From the NCBI RefSeq assembly GCF_026914185.1, contig NC_070566.1:868001-932000 (forward strand): 64,000 nucleotides of DNA. Reading direction: 5' to 3'. Positions 1 through 11,567 of this stretch are shown in pieces (within the stretch, counting starts at the first letter, position 1; each line of letters opens with the position of its first letter). The DNA is from Puccinia triticina (taxonomy: Eukaryota; Basidiomycota; Pucciniomycetes; Pucciniales; Pucciniaceae). The translations under genes and the position numbers were made by a program. Below the pieces are notes generated by a model. The model ran no database searches. It had not been told where the DNA came from and was given only the letters and a program-made list of their open reading frames with translations.

Positions 1-911
1 GGAAGCTGATAGGTATATTTTCTTCAAGGAGATGGCTGATTGATTTTAGAAGATAGATTTTGGGAAAGAAAATATCCTAGTCCACTTGTAGGGGGAACAA
101 TTCCCTCAAGACTAAATCTGTCTGGAGGAGATTAGATGAACTAGCTTCTTTTAAACACTCATACAGTTCCAGTTCACACAGGGTAATCCTCCTCAAGTTA
201 TCATGTGTTGGGTGAGGATTTTTTCTTTGATAGCATCCTCAATGTTGAATGAAAGCCTGGGTTGAAGCACACTCCTACTTGGATGTAATTTTTGGCTTGC
301 TTTAAATACAACTGAGTGTAGCCCCCAGAGATCTAGAGCCCAAAAAGCTAGATTTCCCTGGAAAAATCTAGAATTTTGGGTCTAAACCAACATCTGTGGG
401 GGCCCCAGATTGCACGTGAAGCCCTCCACTGAAGGTATCTGTTTGTTATTGTGTTTTTCAAGAAGCTTGGACACATTGTATGGTTTTTTTTCATATTCAA
501 GATCAACTTTGGATTCAATTATCCCACATCTCTCTTGTACTTGCAGTTGGCATAACGAACGCGGGCTTTGTTGGCCCCTCCATTCAGGCTGAAGGCAGCT
601 GTCCAGCAACATGAGGGCAGGAGGGGTGTTCTTTCAGCCCTGGTTCCAAATATGAACTCGCTTTTTACTTGCTAAAAATTGATGGCTGCTCATGCAGGTC
701 TATGCAAGGATATTCCAGAAAATAAATAGAGTTCTCAGCAAGACCTCCCCTGTAAAGGCCTTGCTGAAGGGAATGCTCATGCAGTATTTTTTTTAAGTTT
801 ATGCAGGAAGCGTGCATGAGATTTGAAGCCATCTATGACAAGCAGCCAAAATCAGGCTAACGTGAACCCCCCTATTAGCTTACTGCTATCCCTGCTGTAC
901 TTTATAGTTAG
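1..911. other. No gene recognised; dispersed repeat fragment
   Basis: No conserved protein was recognised on either strand. About 326-418 contains a segment (agagcccaaaaagctagatt ... ccccagattgcacg) that recurs in similar form near 22099-22141, so it is probably part of a dispersed repeat. The rest looks like ordinary AT-rich intergenic DNA. Confidence 0.4.
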
Positions 912-1105
912 GGTGTTCAAAGTTGACTTGCATAAAATCATAACACCATAAAATCATAAAATTCTAAGCTGAAAAAAATATGTTGCACCCAAGCACTCAA
1001 TTTAGAGCAACATTTCTAGAATGGTACATATGAAATCATCACTTAAAGTTTTATAATTTTATGATTTTATGCATTGAAAATTTTATGATTTCAACTTTGA
1101 ACACC
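912..1105. mobile_element. MITE, copy 1 (TIR GGTGTTCAAAGTTGA)
   Basis: About 194 bp bounded by terminal inverted repeats GGTGTTCAAAGTTGA / TCAACTTTGAACACC, with an interior made of repeated ATAAAATCATAA / TTATGATTTTAT tracts. A second copy at 17833-18002 has the same ends in the opposite orientation, and an end fragment lies at 50797-50829. No coding capacity. The target duplication could not be fixed with confidence, so the superfamily is open. Confidence 0.7.
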
Positions 1106-1371
1106 TTTACTTGCGCAATGTTAAATTGAACTGCACTTGAGAAACTGCCTGTGAATATGGGGCCCGGGGCTTTCTTTCCGCTGCAGGCAGTCGGGAGGGA
1201 TGCTTACGTGATCCGGATGTTGCATGCCTGTACCCTCAACCGGCCAGACCAACACCACTGAACCAACTCCCGAGCACACCCACAACCTCGGTCTTGCCGA
1301 ATATCAAAGGATTCAAAAAAATTGAAACCCGTAAATCAGCCAACATTCCGCCAATCAGTGACCCGTTGTCG

Positions 1372-2977
1372 ATGGCAGGGCTGACAAAGATTGTCTTTGT
1401 CGGCAATCTGCCATACTCTCACTCGGACGAGTCAGTCCGAATCAAATCTTGCTTCCTCCATGACTCTGACTGTTTGATAACTCTCGTAATCTTTCTTTCT
1501 TCTCCCCGGGTGTACACAGACTACAAAAACAACTTGAACAAGTTTTCGGAACAGTGGGGCAAGTGGCTTGTTGGATTTGACCCATTCCCTATTCACTTGA
1601 TAGCCGCTGTTTACCAATCGATCCGATTTCAGACTTGACTAATCGTACATTGAAATCGCCATTTTCTCCTAAAGACCCGTGTCCAATTTCAGAATCGCGT
1701 ATGAAAAGGAATCGGGGAAGCCACGCGGATTTGGATTTTGTGAATACTTCGGTCAGCCTCCCTTGCTTTTTCTTGGCAGTATGGAGGTTTCTAAACCCAT
1801 ACATTCAAAAGGATCTCATTCCGATAGCTTAGGCCTCTTTCTAAACCATATCGACGACCTCGATTTTTAGATACCCAAACCGCCGAATCTGCTATTCGAA
1901 ATCTACAAGGGATCGAGATTGGTGGACGAGCTCTCAGACTAGATTTCGCAGACGTCGGTAATCATGATACCCGGGAGGCAGGAGGTCGACCACCCCCAAC
2001 CAAAGGGAGACGAGCAGGTGGAGCAGGCCCAGCCGGCGGAGGTAACATGCCCACAGAGCCCAATGGATCATCCGGCCGAAATACGGGTCCCATCACAACC
2101 GGACTGCCACCTGATTTGCCACGTGGCCAACCCTTGGCTGCAGGTCAAACTGCTACCGATCAAATCTCACAAACTCTCGCTGCTATCCCACCAGCTCAAT
2201 TGGCTGAAATCACCGGCCAAATGAAGGTTAGTTTGAAATCCATGCTGCCGAAGTCAACGATTCAGTCTATCGTGTCTTTCATTTCGCATGTGCTTGTTGT
2301 TCCATTCCCTATGAACTGAAGAAGACGCTTGCTTTTCCTATCCTGACAGCAACTGGTCGCAAGTGCCCCCGATCAAGCCAGACAATTATTGAATGCTAAC
2401 CCACAGCTGACATATGCTTTATTCCAAGCAATGTTGATGATGGGAGTCGTGGACGCCTCGATACTCACACGCATGCTCGCACCGGCTGCGATGCAAAAAC
2501 AACAACAGCAGCAACAACAACAACAGCCCGTTCCACTTGCAGCTATGCCTTCACACCAAATGCAAGTCGGCTTCGGCGGAAATGCCTACCCACAGCAGCC
2601 TATGAGGCCAGCTGGCATGCCACAGCAAACCTCATACCCCGCATCGCTAGCGCCCCTTCCGAACTACGGAATCATGTCACAGCAAACTGCTCCTCCACAA
2701 GTCCAGCCCGCACCAATTATCACCCAACAACAGCAACCCCTACCTGGACAACAGCCTCCAGCAAACTCTGCCGCTCAACAGGCTCAACTGATCCAACAAG
2801 TATTAGCTTTGACACCGCAGCAAATCGATGGACTCTCCCCGGAACACAGAGCGACCATTTTACAAATCGTTAGTGAAGTTTTTCCGATTTTTTCATCGAG
2901 CTCAACACCTGATCAATTGAAATTTTGTTATCACGCTGTAGCGGCAGCAAGCGCTAAGCAACATGGCAGGACGGTAG
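1372..2977 (+). CDS. Cleavage stimulation factor subunit 2 (CSTF2 / Rna15 type)
   Basis: RNA-binding subunit of the nuclear cleavage/polyadenylation machinery that recognises U/GU-rich signals downstream of poly(A) sites. Six exons: 1372-1430, 1520-1558, 1675-1751, 1871-2226, 2350-2868, 2948-2977, totalling 1080 nt (359 aa) in one open frame. Residues ~5-85 form one RRM: RNP2 is KIVFVGNLP and RNP1 is GKPRGFGFCEY, followed by AESAIRNLQGIEIGGRALRL. After a Gly-rich linker comes the CSTF2 hinge (TDQISQTLAAIPPAQLAEI ... QLLNANPQLTYALFQAMLMM), then a Q/P-rich region with a CAA/CAG-coded Gln run. The C-terminal domain that contacts Pcf11-type partners is IQQVLALTPQQIDGLSPEHR. Intron 2 begins GCAAGT rather than GT; this is the only solution that preserves the RRM. 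The 10-residue last exon is inferred. Family assignment is very secure. Confidence 0.92.
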
Positions 2978-3568
2978 TAATCAAATACCAAGCGCAACAA
3001 AATAGTTTATTGTTACTTGAAAAGACTCAGCAAACGTCATTAAACACCCCTGCTCTGTTCTTTTTTGCTCTCTCCTTGATTTTTTTATCAGTTCTTTAGT
3101 CTCGTGTACAGTTCTGTCTTTTGGTTGACTATTTTTACCTTTCTGATGGAGGCTGTTCATCAAAAAGTCATACCTTTCTTTTCATCTTTAATTGTCTTCT
3201 ACCAGTTACATTTGCAGACAGAACCAAGTAAAGAATGGTTGCTTTATTGTTGCAGATGTACTACAAACAAACATATCTTGTGATCGGAATCCTACTATTC
3301 ACACAACACGCATATAATTTTTGGTTGCAAATTAAGATGTATGTAACAGATGGGTTTCGTCCGCAATCTGACATCGCAAGCGAAGATGTTGAATTAAGGA
3401 AACAATAAATGATGTTACCAGTTCACATAGATTACACTTGGCTAGCTCTATTACCAACTTCTGTTGCAGTCTTAATTACGTTGGGATGTCGAGGAAGGAA
3501 AAACTTAAATGGTTATAGATCATGTCCGAGGTTCGCAAGGTTATAAACCGTTGACAGCGCTGACCCGT

Positions 3569-3571
<3 letters not shown>
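2978..3571. other. Intergenic, CSTF2 3' flank
   Basis: AT-rich DNA between the CSTF2 stop and the tRNA-Arg gene. It presumably includes the CSTF2 3' UTR. No ORF or repeat was recognised. Confidence 0.4.
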
Positions 3572-3607
<36 letters not shown>

Positions 3608-3627
3608 CCAGCATCCTGTGGGCCCCC

Positions 3628-3666
<39 letters not shown>
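3572..3666 (+). tRNA. tRNA-Arg(TCT), intron-containing
   Basis: Full cloverleaf: acceptor GCTCCCC / GGGGAGT with one terminal G-T pair and discriminator G at 3666; A-box TGGCGTAATGG; anticodon stem TTGGA / TCCAA with loop C-T-TCT-A; T arm GCGGG-TTCGAGC-CCCGC. The anticodon TCT decodes AGA. A 23-nt intron (3608-3630) lies one base 3' of the anticodon, the standard position for eukaryotic nuclear tRNA introns. A run of ten T at about 3700-3709 would serve as Pol III terminator. Confidence 0.93.
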
Positions 3667-3667
<1 letters not shown>

Positions 3668-5922
3668 GTCCGCGTGATGACCCTAGTGTTCGCTGCGGTT
3701 TTTTTTTTCGTTCAGTTTCACGTTACAATTACATCGCAGGTTAAATATGGAAGACTGTCCAGGCGGGAGCGGGAGTGGTGAGCAGCGGCGTGTATGTCCA
3801 CCCTGGTGGACACCTAGCTTTATGGAATTTTTTGACTGGGGCTGAAACCCAGCTTTTGCATTGTTTTCCTCCTATTCTCCAATGGTTTCTATTTTATATC
3901 AATCCAACCAATTTATCAGGCAGCTACCACCTGTGTCAATCCAATCCATTGGGTTTAAACCAAAGATAATTTTCCCATTATCTTTTGCTTTTCCCCTTGA
4001 CCATCCATTGACAGACCTGCCCTGTATAGGCAAGGTTGAAAGCGATGTGCTGCAAAAAGCGCGGCGGGTTTGGTGGCCGCTTTTCTGCGCTGAAAGTAGC
4101 GGCCCCACCCAGTGCTGAGTGCACTACTGCTTTTTCCGTAGGAGAAAAGGTGGGGACCTTCTACTTTCAACAATCACGCAGCCGTTTCCCCGCTGCGCTT
4201 GCACTAATTGGGCTGTGGCTCTTCACCCTGAGTCTGCTGAGAAAGAAATCAGCACTAGTCCACTTTGTGGACTGTTGTTATGTCAAGGCAGATGTTGGTG
4301 ATCACCTTGAATTATCTCAATAATTAGGAGACGGAATTCTCCTTACTTCTTTTGGGGGGTTAACCTCACACCAAGAACCTTTGAGCCTTCTGAGAAAGAC
4401 AGAATGAGAGCGAGGCAATGTAATCTGCAATACAGTGTAGCTATTAGCAAATTTTCTTCTCTTTTTTTTCTTGGTTTGAGCTTGATCACTCACCTTGTAC
4501 TTTTCCTAACAATGAGTTAGCGTTGGTGATGACTTCAGCCTCTTCCATGAATCTTTCTGTGGAATCTATTTGATGGTGTTAGAATATCTAATCAATTAAT
4601 TGAGAGACAGCCCTATTTCTCAACTTTGGTGTCTAGGTATATTCCCTGCAATAACAACTGGTGAATAGCATTTACCTTGGGTATTTTCTTGCTTTTGGTG
4701 GTTGTACCTACATTCATCAAAATTGATTTACTCAGTTATTTTGGCCCACACAGCGCAACATTTTGGACTGTGGATGTGGTTAAGCTTTTCTTCCGCAGCT
4801 GTTTGAGCTTGCAGAACCTTCTTCACTTCTTGAGGACGGTACTTCTCACCTTGGCTGGTATTCCCAACCTAGACTTGTCTGCCTGCTCCTTTGAAGTTCA
4901 AACCTTTGCCTTCCTTTCTGTGTACCTTTTCCAAAAAAACCACTCATCTGACTTCCTAAAAAGTCTCTCCTCTTTCATTTGGGTGGTTTGGATGGGGATG
5001 TTGGATCATGGTTTGATGGATCCCTGGTCTATTAATTTTGCCAATTGGAACCCATGGGCTCAAACCACTGCCAATGTTGAGGGCTGGATCCCTTGACATG
5101 CTAATGAAGCGTAGAGGGGGAGGCATCAAAAGATTGTCCTGATCTCAACACCAGGTACTTCCGCATAGGCCCTGAATGTAACTCAGTTTTCCAACTTTGA
5201 GGAGTACGCACTCCTGGAGCAGAGAGGGGAATTTTTCCACTCAACCTTGCTGCCGCCGGTGTGATTGGGCAATAAATGCGCAGGACCCTTGTTATTCCAA
5301 CAATGTTGGTGTACCCGCCCCTCTCCTCCAGGAGGCCGTTGTGACAACCAAATGATCATTTCTGACCCCGTCAGTAAATTTTCCCCTGCAGAGGGAATCA
5401 ACATCCGGGGGACACAGAGGCAGGGTTTCAACAGGAGATTGGCCTGTACCAGTGGTGTAGGCAAGGAGTGATGCAAGCAGCCAGGGCAAAGAGGTAAGGC
5501 TTCTGAGCATGTAGTGCTTGTGGTAGCCTGCCCTGAGATGTGGATCAAGGGGTTGGTGGATCCTGATTGAAGAAGAATGGCCAAGTTGGGGGAGACAGTA
5601 TGTTGGGGCTGGGTTTTTCTGTGGTATTGAGTTGAGCTGTCAATGGCATAACATACCCAAACAGTCTAGGATCTTCAGTAATACTTAAGTTTAATGCTGC
5701 ATATTCTTCATCCTATGAAAATCTTAGCAATGGGGTGGCATCAGAACACAAGATATGTGGGAGTGTGGTACCTCATGTTCTGACTTAAGAATTTGAAAAT
5801 TTTCATGGCACATATAATCTGAATAGTTATAAGCTACCTGAAGTTTGGAGACTGATGGGACATGTTAAAAAATCATACTGTTACACTAGAAGAAAAATTC
5901 AAGCAAGTGCCATCAGTGGACA
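3667..5922. other. 2.2 kb without a recognisable gene
   Basis: Several ORFs of 60-140 codons occur (for example 4677-5096), but none matches a known family, shows a convincing splice structure or has fungal-looking coding bias. Probably degenerate repeat-derived intergenic DNA between the tRNA-Arg gene and the hAT element. Confidence 0.4.
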
Positions 5923-6525
5923 TGTGAGAGTAGGGCTGGACCCCGGGTGATACCCAAGAGCCTCCAGCCCTGCCGTGGTAATACCCGTCGGGAATACCCG
6001 AGGAGTAAAACCAGAGGTTTTGCTCCCGTGGAAATACCCGCGGTTACCAGGTTGGGTACACGGGTATGCGCGGGTATTTTACCCGGAGGGTACCTGCGGA
6101 TACAGGGTATATCCGCGGGTACCCGGTCTCTCCAGCCCATTTCTGGGACGTGTACATACAAGTTCAATGTGGCAGATTCCCTTCGACCACTCACCAATAG
6201 GCATCCACATGGATCCGGCGACCAAATCGGCCCCCGCGAAACTAGAGCCTTCCCAATCAGCCCGCAAGTCATGGGTTTGGAAATATTTTGTTGACTCACC
6301 AGAGAACGACAAGCTCCATTGTACTGTTGTTTTAAAGAAAACTGGACAAGCCTGTAACGCTCCAATTACTCGAGACAAAACTGGAAGCACGAAGTCAATG
6401 ATGGAGCATCTACTCCGTAAACACCAGCTCATGGACCCCGCCAAGATTGAAGCTGGATCCAAGGATATAGTCTCTATGTTCAAGCGCCAGAAGACTGAGC
6501 AGGGAAATAAGGTATTGTTATTTTG

Positions 6526-7229
6526 GTGGAGACTGTAAAATGAAGATGTGTCTGGTGAGAGTCGAACTCACGACCTCAGCTATGCTGAGACACATACTGG
6601 AGTGCTGCCTTTACCAACTAGGCTACAGACGCTTGTGGCTGCCAGCTGGGTGGTTGGTTGGTAGTGCTCATGGGTCGATCCGACAGCCCTCCATACTGTG
6701 GTGATACATCATGGTAGCAGACTAACAGACAACTCAACACCCCCCCTTGCTACATGATGGGAAGTGGGGATTGACCCCAAGAGAGAGTGGGAATGAGACC
6801 CATGAAAGATGATCAGCGTAGGGATTGAACCCATGATCTAGATGTAGGCTTATAGGGGTTTGCGTGGTCTTACAAGTAAGCATTCACAAATTCATCAAGT
6901 CTCTATTGTAAGCGAGTAGCGCTCAGGTAGCTCTGGGCTCATAACCTTTGGAGACTGTAAAATGAAGATGTGTCTGGTGAGAGTCAAACTCACGACCTCA
7001 GCTATGCTGGGACACATACTATGTGTCTGTTAGTCTGCTACCATGATGTATCACCACAGTATGGAGGGCTGTCGGATCGACCCATGAGCACTACCAACCA
7101 ACCACCCAGCTGGCAGCCACAAGCGTCTGTAGCCTAGTTGGTAAAGGCAGCACTCTAGTATGTGTCTCAGCATAGCTGAGGTCGTGAGTTTGACTCTCAC
7201 CAGACACATCTTCATTTTACAGTCTCCAC
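6526..7229. mobile_element. Nested inverted-repeat element with tRNA-like ends
   Basis: A 704-bp element inside the first intron of the hAT transposase. About 205 bp at each end are inverted copies (start GTGGAGACTG, end CAGTCTCCAC). ATTTTG occurs on both sides with one base offset, a possible target duplication. Inside each arm is a tRNA-like sequence with an A-box (TAGCCTAGTTGG) and B-box-like T arm (GTGAGTTCGACTCTCAC): 6549-6637 on the minus strand and 7119-7207 on the plus strand. A third, truncated minus-strand copy lies at 6963-7020. Confidence 0.75.
7119..7207 (+). other. tRNA-like sequence (probably pseudo-tRNA)
   Basis: A near-tRNA fold: GCGTCTG can pair with CAGACAC with one mismatch; the D arm is GCC..GGC with a good A-box; the T arm is GTGAG-loop-CTCAC. 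However, no acceptable 7-base anticodon loop with U33 can be drawn, and there is an extra hairpin CTCAGC/GCTGAG. I therefore do not call it a functional tRNA. The mirror copy at 6549-6637 has the more canonical GAGTTCGACTC B-box. Confidence 0.5.
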
Positions 7230-9430
7230 AATTTTGACCTCAGAATTTTTGTTATATTTTTTTCAATCAGCAAATAAGAAATTAATGATGTTAATTGCTA
7301 TTGTAAGTTCATCTCGGACGGGCGTCTCACGTCAAACTCGTTGAAGAAAGCTATTGCCTATATGATTGCCGATGCTGATCTACCATTCTCCTTTGTTGAG
7401 CGCGAATCATTCCGGAATGTCCTAGAGCTGTTGAACCCATCTGTCCAAACCGGCCAGATGCTCTTTGGGAGGAAGACTATGGCTCTGGAGGTACATCATC
7501 TCTACGGTGCACACTCTCAATACTTGAAAACGTTCTTCAAAAATTTCAAGCATGTTGCATTTACACTTGACGCTTGGACTTCTCCAAACACAATGGCGTT
7601 CATGGCCGTTACTGCCCACGCAATTAACTCCAAATGGGAGCTTGTAGATGTTGCAGTTGCAATGCCTGTTATTCGTGGTTAGTCAAAAAAAACTCTACAC
7701 CCAATGTGAAAGATTGTTGTTCTGACGTCAAATTTATTTGCAGGGGCTCATACTGGAGTTAACTTTGCCAAAACCTTTATTGAAATCCTTGAACAATATG
7801 AGCTGGTTGAAGCAATAGTGAGTATCACAGCCAACAACGCATCCAACAACTTGACCTTGGCGACAAAACTCGAACACGCTTTGGGTGGCCACTTTGAAGC
7901 ATCTGAACATCTCTTGGGCTGCATGGCTCACGTCATCAATCTTGCCGCCAAGGATGGTATACGGGCCTTTGACTTGTCTACAAACGACAACCACGATGAA
8001 CAAGAAATTACGCTTGACCAAATGGATCGCAATGCTATCCCCCCTAGGACACCTGATGGGACCGGTATTGATCTCAAGACTGTTATTTCTTGAATCCATG
8101 GGCTCACAACCTACGTCCGGGCTACACCACAACGCCGCAAACAGTTTCTGACATTCTCCAAGGCAGCCGAGACTCAAAGCCAAAGATCCGATGAACAATC
8201 AAGTGGCTCTAGTGCTGTACCAAGCGCCAACAAAAATAACGATGATAGGCTACCCATCCTGGATGTCAAGACTCGTTGGAACTCAACCTACAAAATGCTC
8301 AACCGAGCTTTAGAGCTTAGGGACACATTTGACATGTTTTCTCATTGCTCAGAGGCCTCAAAGTATTCCCTCAACCCTATGGAGTGGGACAAAGTTGCAC
8401 AAATGGCTGAGTTCTTGAAGCCATTGAATGAAGCTACTTTATTCCTTTGTTCCAACAAGTACCCAACACTCAACATCTCGATACCTTTCTACATATCCTT
8501 AATGAAAACTCTCCTTGAAGTTCGCAATCGGTGTGACACCGGTCAGCTTATGGAACCAGCCAAGCAGATGGTAGTCAAACTCAAGAAATACCTAGTTTCT
8601 GCGTTGGACAAACCGGCTCCGCTATGCGCAATGATACTCAATCCTCGTATCAAGATGGGCTACATAGAAAACAACCTCTCATCCTTGTCTGACAAACTCG
8701 GAATTGGACTTGATCAAGCCACTATTCTGGCTAATTTCAAATACGAGGCTTGTTGCTTTGATCGCAGTCCTTCTAAGTGCGGTACCAGCAAACCACAACA
8801 ATCACCAGTTCAATGTTCAATTCTAGCGGACGTCTTTGGATCTGTACAGACAGCGAACAACCTCGAAGCGGAAATCAGTCAATACCTCAAAGAGATAGCC
8901 GAACCAAGCGAGACCGAGGTACTAGAATACTGGAAGCGCAAGAAATCAACCTACCCTTCGCTCTCAGGAATGGCGAAGTGCTTCCTAGCCATTCCTGCCA
9001 CCAGCACATCGTCGGAGCAAGTATTTTCAAAATCAAAAAGCATCATCGGTCCCCAGCGCTCAAGTCTCAACCCAGAATCAGTTGAGCACCTCCTTTGCCT
9101 TAAGGAGTGGTATCGAAGAATTGGAAACTTAGATCCATTACCTTACAACAAAGACCAGATCACTGAGACCACCCAATAGCTCTTTTTCTACTTGATCTCT
9201 ATTGAAATTTAGAAATGAAAAAAAATACAAAAAGCCCTGACTCCTGAGGCAGCTGTCTTAGCCCAAATATCCGTCGGTCCCCGTGAGATCGGCGGAGTGC
9301 CCCAACTCTTATACCCGAGAATGCCCGGCGGGTATTTTTAGAAAAAAAACCTGCCGGCCCCCGACCCGTCGGGTCGGATAGCCGGGTATACCCGTCAACC
9401 CCGTCCCTGGGGTCCAGCCCTATGTGAGAG

Positions 9431-11567
9431 CTCTAAGGAATCTGGTGATGGAACTTCAGCCTTTGTCCAAGCTTCAATGCACAGTGACTGTGCCAAAAGA
9501 ACTGATTTCTGCTTGAGCGGTGTGGTTATTTATATAGGCAAGCGCGGTAGAATGTCCACGCGGGGATAGCCCGGGCGGGAATGCACAAAGCCGCTCAGGC
9601 CGAGTGCATTCCGGTGACATAAGCACTGAGGATGAGGTCAGGAAAGCACGCTAAGAAAGCTTACGGAAAGTCACGCGCGGACTGGAATGCACGGATTGTG
9701 GATTGCGGATTTCGGATTGGAGCGGAAAAGACAGGGCTGGACTGCGGCGGGGCTACACACGTGGACTGGTAGCAGCGGCGCGTCAGCGGGTGAGCCACGA
9801 CAGCCAAAGAGGGTTCCACCAGCGGGCGGAACCGGGGTGGAGGCGGTGGCAAGAGACCGACTGACGGGGGCTAGACAGAGGACGGCGGGAGGTCAAGCGT
9901 CGGAGACGAGCAGAGTCTGGGAAAGTGACGAGTGGTATAGCGGGCGGAGCTGGAGGACTAGTGTGGGAAAGTGTCAGACGTGCGGGATCGGGTGGGAACA
10001 GCGATGTGCGGGGAGAGAAGGAGGGGGGAAGGGGCTGGAGTATTTTCTCTTCTTTGGACATGGAATTTATCCTATGATTTGGGAGAATTACTCATCATTG
10101 TACTTACAACTACGAACGTACTAGAGTTATTAGGAGATTATCTGGGATCTGATCTTTACTTTGAGAGTTACTTGCGAATTTTGTGCTTACAAAGTGCGGA
10201 GCTTTATTCAATTGCATATTATTACGCTATAGATTAGGATCAGTAGAGGAGCGCTGAAGGCTAGCAGAAAGTAGCAGTGCGGAGCTGAGTTACCGACAAC
10301 CACACAGCCCGGACACTAAAGTTCTTGAAGGAGGCGGTCAGCGGACATTTCCACCGACTAACCAGCTTTCATTCTCACAGCACAGCTAGGATGGAAGTTA
10401 CACAGGAGAATGCCACATGTCAACTGCTGTCACTTGCCTGACTTTTTCTTGCAGTGTTAGCAGTCATTTTCCTACCAAGCCCTCTGTGCACCCCTGATAT
10501 CTCATGTTTTTATGCCACCCCATTGCTAAGAATTTCATAACATGAAGAATATACAACATTAAAGTATTCCCAAAGTTTTTACACTGTTAGGGTTTAACCA
10601 ATAAGTTCAGTTAGCAGTCATTTTCCTACTACTTCCAATGTAAAACAGCTTTTGGGAGTTGTTCCTCCAAGCCTCAAAAAATCATCACTATGTTTATTGT
10701 TTTAATTTTTTCATATTCATCTTCATATTTGGAAGCTTATCTTGAAACATCTCACCAACAAGAATGACTTGAAGTTGGTAGGTTGAGATTCTAGAGTCCA
10801 AAACAGTGTAGTATATACAATTGTCTACCCACTGTACCTGTTATTTTGTTGTTTCTTTTTTCTTTTTTGGTGGGGGGTGGGGGTGGAGAGCTGTTGGCAT
10901 GTATCTCAATCTGTTGTGTACATGGGCTGCGGGGTACCTCATGTGGTTTGGCGAGGGCAGTCGGTACGCTCGTCAAAATTGTCCTTGCAGAGGCTCTACA
11001 GCCGTTGGTAAACCTATAGTATAGCGACCACATTTGTAAAAGAGCCCCCAAAAGGGCACGGGGGTGGAAATCTGCTCGCGTTATACCGAGCGGGTTTTAC
11101 AGGACAAGGCTCTTATGTCGGTGCCAAACGGGGCCCCAGCCATGATATGAGCCTCACGAAAAGCCCATGAATAATTTCCTCTGGGCGATTATTGTAGGTG
11201 GGACAAATTCTTCGTGTGGGCTGGCCACTGATGATAGTCTGCTCTGTACAGTGCTGATGGCGGATGTGCATCGTTTTAAGTTTGCCATACTCGTCGGTGT
11301 GCACTGTGCAGTGTTGCGATGTTTGGTATCCTGTAACCCAGCTGTAGTGGATGAGAGACAGACTTGGATGAGACTGGTTACCCACACTCTGGCTGCAGGA
11401 GATGGCAAGAACTGGTTGTGTTCTGTGACGAACCCTTGGAGTTCTCCCGATGAAACCTGGCCGAGAAGAGACTTTCCCTGGCCACCATTACCACCGCCAT
11501 CTCGAGACAGCCATATAAGCGGATGAGGAGCTGAACGCCGAACACACAAGCACCCGCCCGACTCGAG
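9431..11567. other. 2.1 kb without a recognisable gene
   Basis: GC-rich around 9540-10060 and then AT-rich. A 22-bp segment (agcagtcattttcctac) is repeated at about 10460 and 10613, and the phrase ctcatgtttttatgccacccc at about 10502 recurs near 47138. These are remnants of a dispersed repeat. No coding region is supported. The last few hundred bases are the presumed promoter of MMM1. Confidence 0.4.

Larger units (their letters stand above)
6209..9179 (+). pseudogene. hAT transposase (BED finger, DDE core, C-terminal dimerisation domain), broken
   Basis: Spliced transposase reading frame. Exon 1 (6209-6511) encodes a BED-type zinc finger: WVWKYF, later C and C, then HLLRKH. An intron follows that now contains the nested element at 6526-7229. 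The next exon runs to about 7680 and includes FTLDAWTSPN, the catalytic-core D region. Intron 7681-7743 (gttagt ... cag) leads to an exon with SITANNASNN, the DNASNN-type motif with the Asp not conserved here. The frame continues to the stop at 9177-9179 through DVKTRWNSTY and a C-terminal hAT dimerisation region (SSEQVFSKSKSIIGPQRSSL). An in-frame TGA at 8091-8093, where most relatives would have a Trp-like residue before IHGLTTYVRATPQRR, breaks the frame, so this copy is probably inactive. Confidence 0.88.
5931..9422 (+). mobile_element. hAT transposon, 3.5 kb, copy 1
   Basis: Both ends are visible. The terminal inverted repeat TAGGGCTGGACCCC starts at 5931 and its complement GGGGTCCAGCCCTA ends at 9422. 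An exact 8-bp target duplication TGTGAGAG flanks it (5923-5930 and 9423-9430). An 8-bp duplication and ends starting TAGGG are hallmarks of hAT elements. Subterminal regions (5940-6140 and 9290-9410) are packed with TACCCG/CGGGTA motifs, probable transposase binding sites. It carries one transposase gene, interrupted by a nested element. Confidence 0.93.

Noticed and set aside
4677..5096. 139-codon plus-strand ORF
   Set aside because: Composition is hydrophobic and Phe/Leu-rich from AT-rich DNA; no conserved motif, no splice support.
6549..6637. Functional tRNA with a long variable arm
   Set aside because: A- and B-boxes are present, but no 7-base anticodon loop with U33 can be drawn and the acceptor stem has a mismatch. 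It is kept as tRNA-like sequence inside a repeat.
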